Numbered from the stretch's first letter, positions 16,537-25,548 are shown. The stretch: DNA of 41,597 nt from Bryobacter sp. CoA8 C33 (GCA_019931185.1 JAINDK010000008.1:1-41597), one strand, 5' to 3'. A program made the numbers and translations. Notes: generated by a model from the sequence alone, not told the origin.

Positions 16537-17309
16537 TCCTGAAATTGTTGGTCCCGCAACTGACTGGTGAGGATGCTTTTGACTTCGTCGAAGGGTTGAG
16601 CGGTGTACTCGGCAACCTTGAAGATGTAGAAGCCGTTGGGCTGCTTGACGGGTTCGCTGAATTCACCGGTTTTGAGAGCGAAGATGGCCTTCTTGAGCTC
16701 GTCGGGAATCTGATCGGAGCGGCGGATGGTGCCGAAGTCGCCGCCCTTGGCCTTGGAGGCCACATCATCGGAATTTTCGCTAACGAGTTTCTTGAAATCG
16801 GCGCCAGCACGAAGCTGCTTAACGAGACCATCGGCCTTGGCCTTGGCCTGATCTTCGCTGAGCTTGGGCTTTTCGCCTTCCTTGGCCGGGCTGGCGGAGT
16901 AATTCACGAGAATCACCTGGAGCTTGGCCTGAGTGTAGTTTTCCTTGTTCTTTTCGTAGAAGGCCTTGAGGTCCTCATCCTTGACAACGATTTTGGAGCG
17001 ATGGTCTTCGACGTAGGCCTGCGAGAGGATCTGCAAGCGAGTGAATTCGAGCCGCTGGCGGTAGGGCGAGGCCTGATCGACCTTGGCGTCTTCGGCCAGC
17101 TTCGAAAACTTCATCAGGACGGCATATTGCTTGAGGAAGCCCTCTTTATCCTGCTGGTAGAACTGCTGGAATTGATTGGGGAGCCCCTTGGAGAACTCTT
17201 CGAGTTCCTTGGCCGTCACGGGCTTGCCGTTGACGGTGGCGACGGCTTTGTCGGCCTGAGCGAAGGCGCAGGCGAGGCTCAGGGCGAAGGCAAATGCGAT
17301 TTTTTTCAC
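16449..17309 (-). CDS. Periplasmic parvulin-type peptidylprolyl isomerase (PpiC/PrsA/SurA-like)
   Basis: The 286-residue protein has a signal peptide (MKKIAFAFALSLACAFAQ), a SurA-like N-terminal helical region starting with ATVNGKPVTAKELEEF, and one parvulin domain at about 135-245 (SDDVASKAKGGDFGTIRRSD, ALKTGEFSEPVKQPNGFYIF). Proteins of this type isomerise X-Pro bonds and chaperone outer-membrane or secreted proteins. It stands 32 nt downstream of the esterase gene and overlaps the HExxH gene. Together with the TlpA and DsbD-alpha genes it forms a plausible envelope folding unit. Confidence 0.93.
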   Translation of the reverse strand: MKKIAFAFALSLACAFAQADKAVATVNGKPVTAKELEEFSKGLPNQFQQFYQQDKEGFLKQYAVLMKFSKLAEDAKVDQASPYRQRLEFTRLQILSQAYVEDHRSKIVVKDEDLKAFYEKNKENYTQAKLQVILVNYSASPAKEGEKPKLSEDQAKAKADGLVKQLRAGADFKKLVSENSDDVASKAKGGDFGTIRRSDQIPDELKKAIFALKTGEFSEPVKQPNGFYIFKVAEYTAQPFDEVKSILTSQLRDQQFQEWLKTTQETADAKVEDPAFFGKAPAAPKP

Positions 17310-17341
17310 GTGTTCTTTTAGACTACCAGGATTCAGAATGG

Positions 17342-18772
17342 TTAGTTCTGAATGGGGAGCGGACCGAAGACGGGGGCGCCGAGACCGGCTTCATCACGGA
17401 GGTTGGCATAGGGGTTCTTGCCGTGGCCGTAGCTGAGATGGACGCCTTCCGGGAGCTTGCCCTGGAAGTGGAGGACCACGCTGGAGGGTTCACGGGGGTC
17501 GATGGCGGCTTTATAAAAGAGAGGGATTTCCTCGCCTTGGGGGGTGAGGGCGGCGAAGCCGCCGATGCGGCCCGCCGCGACAAGCTTGCCATTGACCTCG
17601 GAGTAGCGGACGCGGACAGTCTGGCCATCGACGCTGATGGCATCGAGGTGGGGGCCCTTCTTAAGCTTGCCGGCGGCTACGCCGGCCATGCCGCGGCCGA
17701 TGCGCTTGAGATCGGCAGTGGAGACGTGTATGCCATCGTCGAGATCGGAATCAATAGCGGAATAGGCAACCGAATTGGCGATACGCGCCTCAGCGAGGCG
17801 TTGCGCTTCCTGAACGAGATTCCAGGGCTGGGCATTGACGTTGTTCACATGGCGGCCGATTTGAACGTAGTGAAAGGGGAGATCGGCCTGGTTGAGATCC
17901 TTGCGGAAGGCGGCGACGAGTTTCTCAAACTTTTCCGGGAAGAGAGCCGCTGCCTTGGGGTTGGCATCGGACTCGCCCTGATACCAGAGAATGCCCTTGA
18001 TGGGGCCGACAAGAGCGGCGCGGCGGATCGTGGCGCCATAGAGGGAATCGCCGCCCTTGTCCTTGAGGTCAGGCGACCACTGATCCATCGAGGTGCCGCC
18101 GTGAGCACAGGGGAAAAGGCCGACCGGGATGCCGGTGCGCTTTTCGTACTCGATGGCGAAGGGCAGGCCGAGGCCGGCGCCCTTCTTGCGGTTGGCCCGG
18201 AACTTGGCGAGATCCTCGCCGGCGAAGCGGACGAGTTCACCGGCGGCGTTCTTGCGCCAGTGAACGCGATCGACGGCGGAGGGCAATTCATGGAGCGGCT
18301 CGGCGGCATTGACCCATTCGTCGGCCTGATTGAAGGAGTTGACCCTGTCGGAGGGCTTTTCGACATCGATCAGATCACCGACGCCTTCCATATTCGACTG
18401 GCCGGCGAGCAACCAGATATCGCCAACGAGGACGTTGGAGCGGGCAGTGATGGCCGCGCCGACACGGCTGGTGCGGAACTCGATGCGATAGGGTCCGCCA
18501 GTGGGGACGCCTTTTAGGGTGGCGCTGAGTTTACCGCTTTGGACCTTACCGAGGTTGTGGGCGATGAAATTGGGAAGCGGGACAATGCCTTTCTTGATGC
18601 TGACAAAGACGTCCTTGCCGTTGGCGTCACTGGCGGCGAGCTCGACCGGGATATCAGCTTTGTTGTCGGCGCCGCGCTGGTAGACCTGATAGTCGGCGGG
18701 ACCTTTGGTGAGAGAGAGACTTTGCGTAAAGGCAAGGGAAGCGAGAAGCAACGGAAATAAGAAACGAAGCAT
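17342..18772 (-). CDS. Secreted SGNH-fold sialate O-acetylesterase-like protein (DUF303)
   Basis: The 476-residue protein has a signal peptide (MLRFLFPLLLASLAFTQ) and the landmarks of the SASA/DUF303 esterase family. The nucleophile Ser126 is in LLAGQSNMEG, the conserved block ILWYQGESDA lies near residue 270, and the catalytic Asp/His region is DDGIHVS near 345. A beta-rich N-terminal part (residues 20-115) and a C-terminal part flank the catalytic domain, as is usual. Such enzymes remove acetyl groups from sialic acids or from plant polysaccharides; the substrate cannot be told here. It is the first gene of the six-gene envelope run. Confidence 0.92.
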   Translation of the reverse strand: MLRFLFPLLLASLAFTQSLSLTKGPADYQVYQRGADNKADIPVELAASDANGKDVFVSIKKGIVPLPNFIAHNLGKVQSGKLSATLKGVPTGGPYRIEFRTSRVGAAITARSNVLVGDIWLLAGQSNMEGVGDLIDVEKPSDRVNSFNQADEWVNAAEPLHELPSAVDRVHWRKNAAGELVRFAGEDLAKFRANRKKGAGLGLPFAIEYEKRTGIPVGLFPCAHGGTSMDQWSPDLKDKGGDSLYGATIRRAALVGPIKGILWYQGESDANPKAAALFPEKFEKLVAAFRKDLNQADLPFHYVQIGRHVNNVNAQPWNLVQEAQRLAEARIANSVAYSAIDSDLDDGIHVSTADLKRIGRGMAGVAAGKLKKGPHLDAISVDGQTVRVRYSEVNGKLVAAGRIGGFAALTPQGEEIPLFYKAAIDPREPSSVVLHFQGKLPEGVHLSYGHGKNPYANLRDEAGLGAPVFGPLPIQN

Positions 18773-18779
18773 CGGCGGT

Positions 18780-18785
18780 ATTGTA
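18780..18785 (-). promoter_or_regulatory. Possible -10 element giving a leaderless esterase transcript
   Basis: On the minus strand TACAAT (one mismatch to TATAAT) ends 7 nt before the ATG at 18772, so transcription would start at or next to the start codon. No good -35 hexamer is visible. Tentative. Confidence 0.25.
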
Positions 18786-18819
18786 TCAACGCCGGGAGGG
18801 CGGGTTGCAGGATTCCCGT

Positions 18820-19752
18820 CTAGCGGGGCCCGCCGATGCCACCGGAGAGGCCGCGCAGCACGCTGATCATGGCAGGGCCGAGAGTGATGGCAAAGAGCAC
18901 CGGGAAGATGAACAGGATGATCGGGAAGAGCATCTTGATACCGGCCTTGGCGATGGCCTGTTCGGCGCGGAGGCGGCGGCGCATACGAAGTTCGTCGGCG
19001 TAGACCTTCATCGCTTTCGACAGGCTGGTACCGAATCGCTCGCTCTGGATGATCATGGCGGCGAGGCTCTTGATGTCATCGATTCCGGTGCGGCGAACAA
19101 GAGCGTTGAAGGCGCGCGAGCGTTCCTGGCCTGCTTTGACCTGCATGACGACAGTGTAGAATTCGTTGGCAAGCTCAGGGTAGATGTACTGCATTTCCTC
19201 GCTAACGCGGATCATGGCCTGGTCGAGGGCGAGGCCGGTGCCGAGGACGATGCCGAGCAGGTCGATGGTATCGGGCAGGGCCTCCTGGAGCTTGGCCTTG
19301 TAGCGGGCGACGAGGCGGTAGAGCACCTGGCGCGGAAGAAGGTAGCCGAGCAGGATCGGAGCGATGAGAGCGAGGAGTTGGTCGGCCAGAGAGCCATCGC
19401 GTTGGAGATAGAGCGCGCCGGCGATCATGGCGAGCATCACGAGGAGGTTGAACAGGACATACATCGCGGTTGCTTCGCGATGGCGAATACCGGCCTCACG
19501 GAGGTTCTTTTCAATGTCACGGAGATAGTCTTCGCCACCGAGAGTGGAAACGAGGAACAGGATGCTTTCCCAGAAACCGCCGCCGAAGCGGCGCTTGGGT
19601 TCGCGTTGACGGACCAGGCCGCCGCCGGTCTTCTGCAGGTCATCGAGACGGTCGGCGAGGGGATCCTCAGGAGGCTGGAAAATCTGAAGACCCGCCCAGG
19701 CAATGGTGCTGAAGGTGATCGCGCAAGCCAGAAAATAGAGAGCGGTGAGCAT
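18820..19752 (-). CDS. tadC: Tad pilus inner-membrane platform protein TadC
   Basis: This 310-residue protein is of the type II secretion F family. It has an N-terminal membrane segment (YFLACAITFSTIAWAG), two central segments (AMYVLFNLLVMLAMIAGALY, LLALIAPILLGYLL) and a C-terminal one (MLFPIILFIFPVLFAITLGP). Between them is the T2SSF domain with LPDTIDLLGIVLGTGLALDQ and IQSERFGTSLSKAMKVYADE. With TadB it forms the platform for Flp pilin assembly, driven by the CpaF/TadA ATPase. It is the last gene of the Tad operon, 2 nt after tadB. Confidence 0.93.
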   Translation of the reverse strand: MLTALYFLACAITFSTIAWAGLQIFQPPEDPLADRLDDLQKTGGGLVRQREPKRRFGGGFWESILFLVSTLGGEDYLRDIEKNLREAGIRHREATAMYVLFNLLVMLAMIAGALYLQRDGSLADQLLALIAPILLGYLLPRQVLYRLVARYKAKLQEALPDTIDLLGIVLGTGLALDQAMIRVSEEMQYIYPELANEFYTVVMQVKAGQERSRAFNALVRRTGIDDIKSLAAMIIQSERFGTSLSKAMKVYADELRMRRRLRAEQAIAKAGIKMLFPIILFIFPVLFAITLGPAMISVLRGLSGGIGGPR

Positions 19753-19754
19753 GG

Positions 19755-20720
19755 CTAGAATTTCGGACTCGAGAGTTTGCGCAAGATCAGGATGCCGATC
19801 GTCTCCGAGATGATGGCATAGGTGAGAATCATGTTGCCGGTTTCATCCTCGAGCAGCAGGCTGAAGTACTCAGGCTTGAGAAAAGCATAAATCGCGCCCA
19901 TGAAGACCGGGACGCTGCAAAAGATCGCTGCCGAGAAGCGTTGTTGAGCGGTGCCGGCCTTGAGTTTTTCGTTGAGGTTGAGGCGTTCGCGAATGAGGAT
20001 GGCGAGGTTGTCGAGGACTTCGACCATGTTGGCGCCAGTCTGGCGCTGCAGAATGAGGCCGGTGATGAAGAACTTGAGGTCGATGAGGGGAACGCGTTCG
20101 CCGAGGTTGTGGAGAGCGGTTTCGGTGGTGGAGCCGAGGGCGAGTTCCTCGAGTAGCTTCTTGAACTCCTTGCGCACGGGGTCGAGGCTTTCCTCGGCGA
20201 TCGTGGCCAGCCCGGACTGAATGTTGTGGCCGGCCTTCATGGAGCGGTTGAAGAGGTTGATGGCCTCGGGCAGTTGGTGTTCAAACTTACCGAGGCGGCG
20301 TGAGCGCATGAAGTTGATGTAGGCGATGGGGAGGTAGCCGATGAGGAGCGCGAGAACAAGATTGACGAGGCGAATGGGGATGCCAATGGCGGAGCAAAGA
20401 AAGTAAGTGGCGACGGCAAGAACCAGGCAAATGAGCAGGACATTGGCGGCCTTGTAGTCCAGGTCGGCCTGGGCGATGAGCTTCTGGAGGCGGCGCTGGA
20501 GGCCGAGCCAGGCAAAGAAGCGGCCGATGAGATTGAGGCCTTCCTGCTGTTGCAGGAGGTCGGCGCCACCGCGGGGGCGGGCCGGGCCGGTGCGGGCGCG
20601 CAATTCGCGCAGGCGTCCGATGAGGGCCTGATTGCCAGCGCGCTGAGGGACCACGAAGGCATAGAAGGCCGCGCCGAACAGGGCCGCGCTGAAGATCAAG
20701 AATGTGACGAAGAGAAACAT
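19755..20720 (-). CDS. tadB: Tad pilus inner-membrane platform protein TadB
   Basis: The 321-residue protein has an N-terminal membrane segment (TFLIFSAALFGAAFYAFVV), a pair of central segments (VLLICLVLAVATYFLCSAIG and the following VNLVLALLIGYLPIAYI), the type II secretion F domain with FNRSMKAGHNIQSGLATIAE and LILQRQTGANMVEVLDNLAI, and C-terminal segments. It is the usual partner of TadC. Its start codon directly abuts the stop of the ATPase gene, and tadC follows after 2 nt. Confidence 0.93.
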   Translation of the reverse strand: MFLFVTFLIFSAALFGAAFYAFVVPQRAGNQALIGRLRELRARTGPARPRGGADLLQQQEGLNLIGRFFAWLGLQRRLQKLIAQADLDYKAANVLLICLVLAVATYFLCSAIGIPIRLVNLVLALLIGYLPIAYINFMRSRRLGKFEHQLPEAINLFNRSMKAGHNIQSGLATIAEESLDPVRKEFKKLLEELALGSTTETALHNLGERVPLIDLKFFITGLILQRQTGANMVEVLDNLAILIRERLNLNEKLKAGTAQQRFSAAIFCSVPVFMGAIYAFLKPEYFSLLLEDETGNMILTYAIISETIGILILRKLSSPKF

Positions 20721-22052
20721 CTAGACGGCTTCTCCCACACGAACGGATTCCGAGAAGATCCTGTCGTCGATGTGCTGGCCGTAGGCCTTGAGGCGGTCGA
20801 GGCAGAGTGGGCGGTAGCCGGTGGCGCGAAAAATGCCGACGGCTTTGCCGCGGGAGTCGATGCCTTCGCGGTCGAAGACAAAGATGTCGCGGATGTCGAC
20901 GAAGTCCTCGTCGACTCCGATCACCTCGCTGATGCTGAGGATCTTGCGGCTGCCGTCGATCAGGCGCAGCACCTGGATGACGATTTGGACGGCGCTGGCG
21001 AGCATCTGGCGGATGACGCGGTCGGGGATGGCGGAGCTGGCCATCATGACCATGGTTTCGAGGCGGCTGAAGGCATCGCGGGCGGTATTGGCATGGCAGG
21101 TGGTCATGGAGCCATCGTGGCCGGTGTTCATGGCCTGCATCATGTCGAGGGCTTCGCCGCCGCGGCATTCCCCGATTAAGATGCGGTCGGGGCGCATGCG
21201 GAGAGCGTTGATGACGAGGTCGCGCTGGGAGATGCCGCCGGCCCCCTCGATGTTGGTGGGGCGCGTTTCGAGCCGAACAATGTGTTCCTGCTGGACCTGC
21301 AATTCGGCGACGTCCTCGATGGTGACGATGCGTTCCTCTTCCGGAATAAAGCGGGACAGGTTATTAAGCAGCGTGGTTTTGCCGGAGCCGGAGCCGCCGC
21401 TGATGATGATGTTCAGGCGGGCGCGGACGGCGGCTTCGAGGAACTGCAGCATGCCAGGCGTGAGGGTTTGGTTACGGAGGAGATCGTCGGCGCCGAGGAG
21501 TTTCTTGCCGAAGCGGCGGATGCTCAGGACCGGACCGATGAGGGAGAGAGGGGGGATGACGGCGCAGACGCGGGAGCCATCGGCGAGACGAGCGTCGACG
21601 ATGGGGGAACTGTCATCGATGCGGCGGCCAATGTTGGAGACGATGCGGTCGATGGTCATGCGGACGTGGGCCTGATCCTTGAAGCGCACGGGGGTTTCGA
21701 CGAGCTGGCCGGCGCGTTCGACATAGACGCTGTCGTAGCCATTGACCATGATGTCGCTGACGCTGGGATCGTTCATGAGCGGCTCAAGCGGGCCGAGGCC
21801 GAAAACTTCATCGAGCACCTCCTCGATGAGACGGTCTTTTTCGACCGTGGTCATCGGGATACCCGCTTCCTGAACAAAGCGATCGGTGACGGTGGCGATC
21901 TGATCGCGGACGCCGTCCTTGGACAGATTCTTCAACTGCTCGGGAGTGAGGGCGCTAACGAGCTTACCGTGCAACTGGGTACGGATGGTATTCCAGCGGT
22001 CGACTCCGGCCGTGGGCCGGGCGACGGGGCGAGCCATGGGGCGGGTTCCCAT
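20721..22052 (-). CDS. cpaF: Tad pilus assembly ATPase CpaF/TadA
   Basis: This 443-residue protein is a type II/IV secretion-type hexameric ATPase. Walker A is GGSGSGKTT near residue 218. The Asp/His boxes and Walker B follow: IVTIEDVAELQVQQEHIVRL, RMRPDRILIGECRGGEALD, MMQAMNTGHDGSMTTCHANT. The N-terminal region (about 1-120) is the helical part typical of CpaF. It powers extension, and possibly retraction, of the Flp pilus. It starts 3 nt after the cpaE stop. Confidence 0.96.
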   Translation of the reverse strand: MGTRPMARPVARPTAGVDRWNTIRTQLHGKLVSALTPEQLKNLSKDGVRDQIATVTDRFVQEAGIPMTTVEKDRLIEEVLDEVFGLGPLEPLMNDPSVSDIMVNGYDSVYVERAGQLVETPVRFKDQAHVRMTIDRIVSNIGRRIDDSSPIVDARLADGSRVCAVIPPLSLIGPVLSIRRFGKKLLGADDLLRNQTLTPGMLQFLEAAVRARLNIIISGGSGSGKTTLLNNLSRFIPEEERIVTIEDVAELQVQQEHIVRLETRPTNIEGAGGISQRDLVINALRMRPDRILIGECRGGEALDMMQAMNTGHDGSMTTCHANTARDAFSRLETMVMMASSAIPDRVIRQMLASAVQIVIQVLRLIDGSRKILSISEVIGVDEDFVDIRDIFVFDREGIDSRGKAVGIFRATGYRPLCLDRLKAYGQHIDDRIFSESVRVGEAV

Positions 22053-22055
22053 CGG

Positions 22056-23240
22056 TTAGGCAATCTTTCCCAAGGCGTTGTCCGCGGAGGCGCGGCCACC
22101 AATGGCTTTCGTGACAAAAGCACGGAAAACTTTGTCGAGGTCGCCGGCTGCCTGGCGGTCGGCGACGAAGGGACGGCCCCGGTTAATCGACTGGAGCACG
22201 GCGGCGGAAGGAGGAATGCCGAAGAAGACATTCTGATTGAGGGTCTGCTGGATCTGCTCGAGAGTGGCGAGATCGGTCGTGCCTTTCTTGCGGTACTGAT
22301 TGACGACGATGCGGATCTGGTCCTGGGTAAAGCCCATGCGGGTGAGGAATCCGAGATAGCGCTGGGCGTTGCGGAGGGCGGGAAAATCCTGGGTGGTGAC
22401 GACGAAGATGGTTCCGGCGGTCTGGAGGGCGGCGAGGACAGTTTCATCCAACAAGGCGCGTCCGCAGTCGACAACGATGGATTCGTATTTTTCGACCAGG
22501 AAGGTAGAGAAGTCACGGAACATGGCTTCGGTGAAGTAGACGGAGTGTTCGAGGGCGTCGGGGGGGCCGACGACATAGAAGCCGAGTGAGTCGCGGGTGA
22601 CGAAACCCTCAAAGAGGCTTTGGTCCATACGGTCGAGATTCTCGCCGACTTCGGCGAGCGTGTATTGGGGGTTGAGGCCGAGTTGCATGCAGACGTCGTT
22701 GGCGATCCAGTCGAGGTCGAGCAGGACAGTCTGCTGTTTGCGTTGAGCGAGCACGGCAGCGAAGTTGGTGGCAAGAGTGGTGGTGCCGACGCCGCCCTTG
22801 ACGCCGAGGAAGGCATGGATTTTGCCAAGCCGGCTGCCGCCGCCGATTTCGCGGCGGGGGGCGCGTTCGAGCCGGGACATCGCCTCACGGAAGTCGAGAC
22901 GCTTGAAGGGGTACAAGAGATAGTCGTTGGCCCCGGCGCGGAGCGCAGCGATGACGGTTTCGCCTTCGGAATGGATGTGAGAAGCGACGACGTAGAGATC
23001 GGGGATGGCCTGCTTGACCTTCTCGAGGGATTTGAGGGAGTCTTCGAGATTGGCCGAAAGATCAACGACGAGCGCGGCATCGGGGTAGCGTTCGGCATCC
23101 TGCAGGATGCGTATGTAGAGGTTGGCGGAGACTTCCGGATACTCGGCGGCAACGCGCGCGCCAGTGAGGCTGGCAAGGTTCTCTTTCACGCTTTCGCGGA
23201 AGGCTTCTTCACTGGAGGCGATCAGGAGATTGATGGGCAT
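22056..23240 (-). CDS. cpaE: Tad pilus localisation ATPase CpaE/TadZ
   Basis: The 394-residue protein has an N-terminal receiver-like domain (about 1-125) and a ParA/MinD-type ATPase domain. In the receiver part Asp60 (AALVVDLS) and Lys113 (YPFKRLDF) match the phosphoacceptor and lysine positions, so phosphorylation is conceivable. The ATPase has the deviant Walker A KGGVGTTT at 148-155 and a second Asp block VLLDLDWIANDVCMQLGL. In Caulobacter and Aggregatibacter this protein localises the Tad machine to the pole. It overlaps nothing and follows the TadE-like gene by 9 nt. Confidence 0.93.
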   Translation of the reverse strand: MPINLLIASSEEAFRESVKENLASLTGARVAAEYPEVSANLYIRILQDAERYPDAALVVDLSANLEDSLKSLEKVKQAIPDLYVVASHIHSEGETVIAALRAGANDYLLYPFKRLDFREAMSRLERAPRREIGGGSRLGKIHAFLGVKGGVGTTTLATNFAAVLAQRKQQTVLLDLDWIANDVCMQLGLNPQYTLAEVGENLDRMDQSLFEGFVTRDSLGFYVVGPPDALEHSVYFTEAMFRDFSTFLVEKYESIVVDCGRALLDETVLAALQTAGTIFVVTTQDFPALRNAQRYLGFLTRMGFTQDQIRIVVNQYRKKGTTDLATLEQIQQTLNQNVFFGIPPSAAVLQSINRGRPFVADRQAAGDLDKVFRAFVTKAIGGRASADNALGKIA

Positions 23241-23249
23241 GAGAACTCT

Positions 23250-23750
23250 CTAAGGATTGCAGACACCAGTGTCGGGGTCGCAACCTGCTCCTTCCATGGG
23301 TATGGTGGTTTGAAAATCGGGCAACTGCACCGGGGGCAAGCCCCAATAGGTGAGGAAGTTGCGGTATTCGTAATTGGTGATCTGGACTTTGACGACATCG
23401 GGAACACATCCGAGACTGCACTCGGATTCGCAGGTGAACTCGGTCAGGTCGTTGGTTTCGGTGGCGCGGCTGAAGTAAGTAATCACGATTTGGGCCGAGC
23501 CGTTGAGGAACTGTTCGCGATCGGGCATCGGGGGAGCGTAGGTCTGGAGGTAGGTACGAACATTGTTGCCGCCCTGGTAGCAGTGTGTCGCGGCGTAGCG
23601 GGCGGCAGTACGGGTGATTTCGGCCGCGCTGTGCCAGATCCACAAGATCTGGGCAGTGAAAAACATGGCGAGGGCGAGCGGCAAAACGAGGGTCATGCCG
23701 ACGACGAGGAATTCGATGGCGGTGGCGCCGCGTTGAGACCGGGTTCGCAT
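23250..23750 (-). CDS. TadE-like minor pilin
   Basis: About 166 residues from ATG 23750, beginning MRTRSQRGATAIEFLVVGMT. The short basic N-terminus, the Ala-Ile-Glu-Phe motif and the following hydrophobic helix are typical of TadE-like pseudopilins. The rest is soluble with several cysteines (CESECSLGCVPD, CDPDTGVCNP), suggesting disulfides in the periplasm. A longer frame from 23918 is open but its extension is Arg/Pro-rich shadow sequence. The start overlaps the previous stop by 1 nt (TGATG), indicating translational coupling. Confidence 0.88.
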   Translation of the reverse strand: MRTRSQRGATAIEFLVVGMTLVLPLALAMFFTAQILWIWHSAAEITRTAARYAATHCYQGGNNVRTYLQTYAPPMPDREQFLNGSAQIVITYFSRATETNDLTEFTCESECSLGCVPDVVKVQITNYEYRNFLTYWGLPPVQLPDFQTTIPMEGAGCDPDTGVCNP

Positions 23751-24256
23751 CAGGTGCCTCCGAAAGGCAGGCGCACGACCGGCCGCAAAAGGATGGGGTC
23801 CTGAGAGATAAAGGGAATCCGCAGGGTGATGGGGTAACCATTGGCGAGATCGACGAGGATGAAGTCGGGCGCGCTGCCGCCTTGGCTGGTGTCGCATCCG
23901 GTCGAGGAGCAGTCGCACTCGGTGAGCGAGTCGGTAGTGGGGTCGTAGCGCTCAATGCGAACGCGGAAGTCGGATGCCTGCAGGCCGAGCACCACGGCTT
24001 CGGCTCCGGGCTCGCCGGTGCCAGTGCGAGCGATGGCGATGGCGCGGGCGAGATTTTCGTCGCCGGCGTTGCAGAGGTTGATGTTCTGCTGCGTGCCGGC
24101 GGCGCGGGCAAAAGCGTACATGATTTTCTGGAGTTGGAAGTAGGTATAGGTAATGCGCCCAAACTCCATCATGCCGAGCAGCAGCAAGATAACGAGGGGG
24201 ATGAACATGACGCCTTCGACGAGGCTGGCGCCTTTTTGCGAGCGGCGGCGGGTCAT
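23750..24256 (-). CDS. TadE-like minor pilin
   Basis: The 168-residue protein starts MTRRRSQKGASLVEGVMFIP followed by the hydrophobic segment LVILLLLGMMEFGRITYTYF, a TadE-type pseudopilin N-terminus. The soluble C-terminal part contains a cysteine cluster (CDCSSTGCD). It overlaps the TadG-like gene by 4 nt (ATGA) and the second TadE-like gene by 1 nt. Paired TadE/TadF-type proteins are common in Tad loci and are needed for pilus biogenesis. Confidence 0.88.
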   Translation of the reverse strand: MTRRRSQKGASLVEGVMFIPLVILLLLGMMEFGRITYTYFQLQKIMYAFARAAGTQQNINLCNAGDENLARAIAIARTGTGEPGAEAVVLGLQASDFRVRIERYDPTTDSLTECDCSSTGCDTSQGGSAPDFILVDLANGYPITLRIPFISQDPILLRPVVRLPFGGT

Positions 24257-25548
24257 CGGTGCAGAACCACCTTTCCCGGCCCGGAACTGACGCCGCAGGA
24301 GCCGAAGCGGCCCTGGCGGAGGGGTGCGGGATAGCCGATGTAGATGGCGGCGAAGCGGCCGGGGCCGTCGGCGGGGGACAAAGTGGTGACGCCCGGATTG
24401 GGCATGACGAGAAACTGACGGAAGCCGAGGACAGCCATGTCGGCGGTGCTTGAAAGCAGGTCGACGACGGCGATAGTGATGATGCGGCGGCCGCGTCCGG
24501 TGTAGGAGGTGAAGTCGTCGAAATCGTTGAGATCGTTGTCGACGGGAGGGGCCGAGGAGAGCGTCGCGGAATCGGTAATGGCGGCACAGGCGGGATCCGA
24601 GAGGCTGTTATCAAAACGATTATTGAGGCCACAGAGGAACTGTTGAACGGTGGGATTGGGAGCGGTCTGGCTGCAAAGGCGGGGTGTGGCTGTAGCCCAA
24701 ATCTGGACGGGTTGGCCAATGGTGATGCAGGCCTGATTGAGATTGTTCGAGGGGGGAACCCCGTTGTTGCCATTGCGGAAGAGCTGAGAATCTTCCGTGG
24801 CGAAGTTGGAGCTCTCGGCATCGAGACGATTGAGCAGAAGGTAAGGAAGCCGGGAGGCGGCCGTGCCGAGCGGCTGGGGCAGGGGCTGGCCGTTGCACTG
24901 GTAGTGGAAGGTGTAGCGCGTACCGCGAACGAAGCCAAAGTCAGTTGAATCCTCGGAATTGGGGGCAGCGACAGCGATGGGTTCGGTACCGCAGGCGCTG
25001 CAGACGGGCGCGCTAACACCTGCCACGGCGGCGGTGGCCAAGGGCACTTTGCGGTCGGCGGCGATAAAGAGCAGACCAAAGAAAACAAGTGGGGCATCGG
25101 CGCGGACTTCAACCCGGGCAAAGCGCGCGGCGCCGCCGGAGACTTCCTGTCCTAGACCTCCATCACCCTCGCCGGTGGCGCCCGACATGGATTCGTAAAA
25201 GCGCGGTTCGGGTACTTCGCTGGACAGCAACGTGGTGCCTTCGCCGAGTACGATGCCGCCGAAGTCGTAGCGATTGCCGCCACCATTGGCGACCGAGACG
25301 GCGGCCCGGGCAGCCGAGCCGGCATAGGCCGTGGAGATTTCCGTCCCGATCAACTGCTGGGCAGCGGCGATGGCCATGGCGCTGGCCATGGTTTGCAGCT
25401 CGGAGCGGTTGAGGTAAAGGCGGCCGAGGTCGAAGGCGAAGCCCATGAAAATGACCATGATCGTGCCGAGAAGCACGAGCATGTGCATGGCGACGGCGCC
25501 GCGCCTGCGCTTGCAGCTATTTCTTCTTGTCCGGTGTCTGATAGCCAC
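24253..25548 (-). CDS. TadG-like pilus assembly protein
   Basis: The 431-residue protein has a basic N-terminus (RRNSCKRRRGAVAMHMLVLL) and one N-terminal membrane segment (LGTIMVIFMGFAFDLGRLYL) followed by a large periplasmic domain, as in TadG/TadE-like Flp proteins. The block NRSELQTMASAMAIAAAQQL after the membrane segment is typical of this family. I see no clear von Willebrand A metal site. From ATG 25548 the gene overlaps the end of the secretin gene by 32 nt; Met21 is an alternative start. In known systems the protein is part of, or anchors, the cell-envelope portion of the pilus. Confidence 0.82.
   Translation of the reverse strand: MAIRHRTRRNSCKRRRGAVAMHMLVLLGTIMVIFMGFAFDLGRLYLNRSELQTMASAMAIAAAQQLIGTEISTAYAGSAARAAVSVANGGGNRYDFGGIVLGEGTTLLSSEVPEPRFYESMSGATGEGDGGLGQEVSGGAARFARVEVRADAPLVFFGLLFIAADRKVPLATAAVAGVSAPVCSACGTEPIAVAAPNSEDSTDFGFVRGTRYTFHYQCNGQPLPQPLGTAASRLPYLLLNRLDAESSNFATEDSQLFRNGNNGVPPSNNLNQACITIGQPVQIWATATPRLCSQTAPNPTVQQFLCGLNNRFDNSLSDPACAAITDSATLSSAPPVDNDLNDFDDFTSYTGRGRRIITIAVVDLLSSTADMAVLGFRQFLVMPNPGVTTLSPADGPGRFAAIYIGYPAPLRQGRFGSCGVSSGPGKVVLHR

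Noticed and set aside
17294-18517. 407-codon plus-strand open frame
   Set aside because: It is antisense to the clear esterase gene and has no domain-like motifs.
21282-23804. Two long plus-strand frames (21282-22589 and 22620-23804)
   Set aside because: Both are antisense to cpaF/cpaE/TadE genes with unambiguous motifs; composition is typical of GC-rich shadow frames.
23751-23918. Extending the second TadE-like gene to 23918
   Set aside because: The 56-residue extension is Arg/Pro-rich shadow of the preceding gene; ATG 23750 begins a canonical TadE N-terminus and couples to the previous stop.
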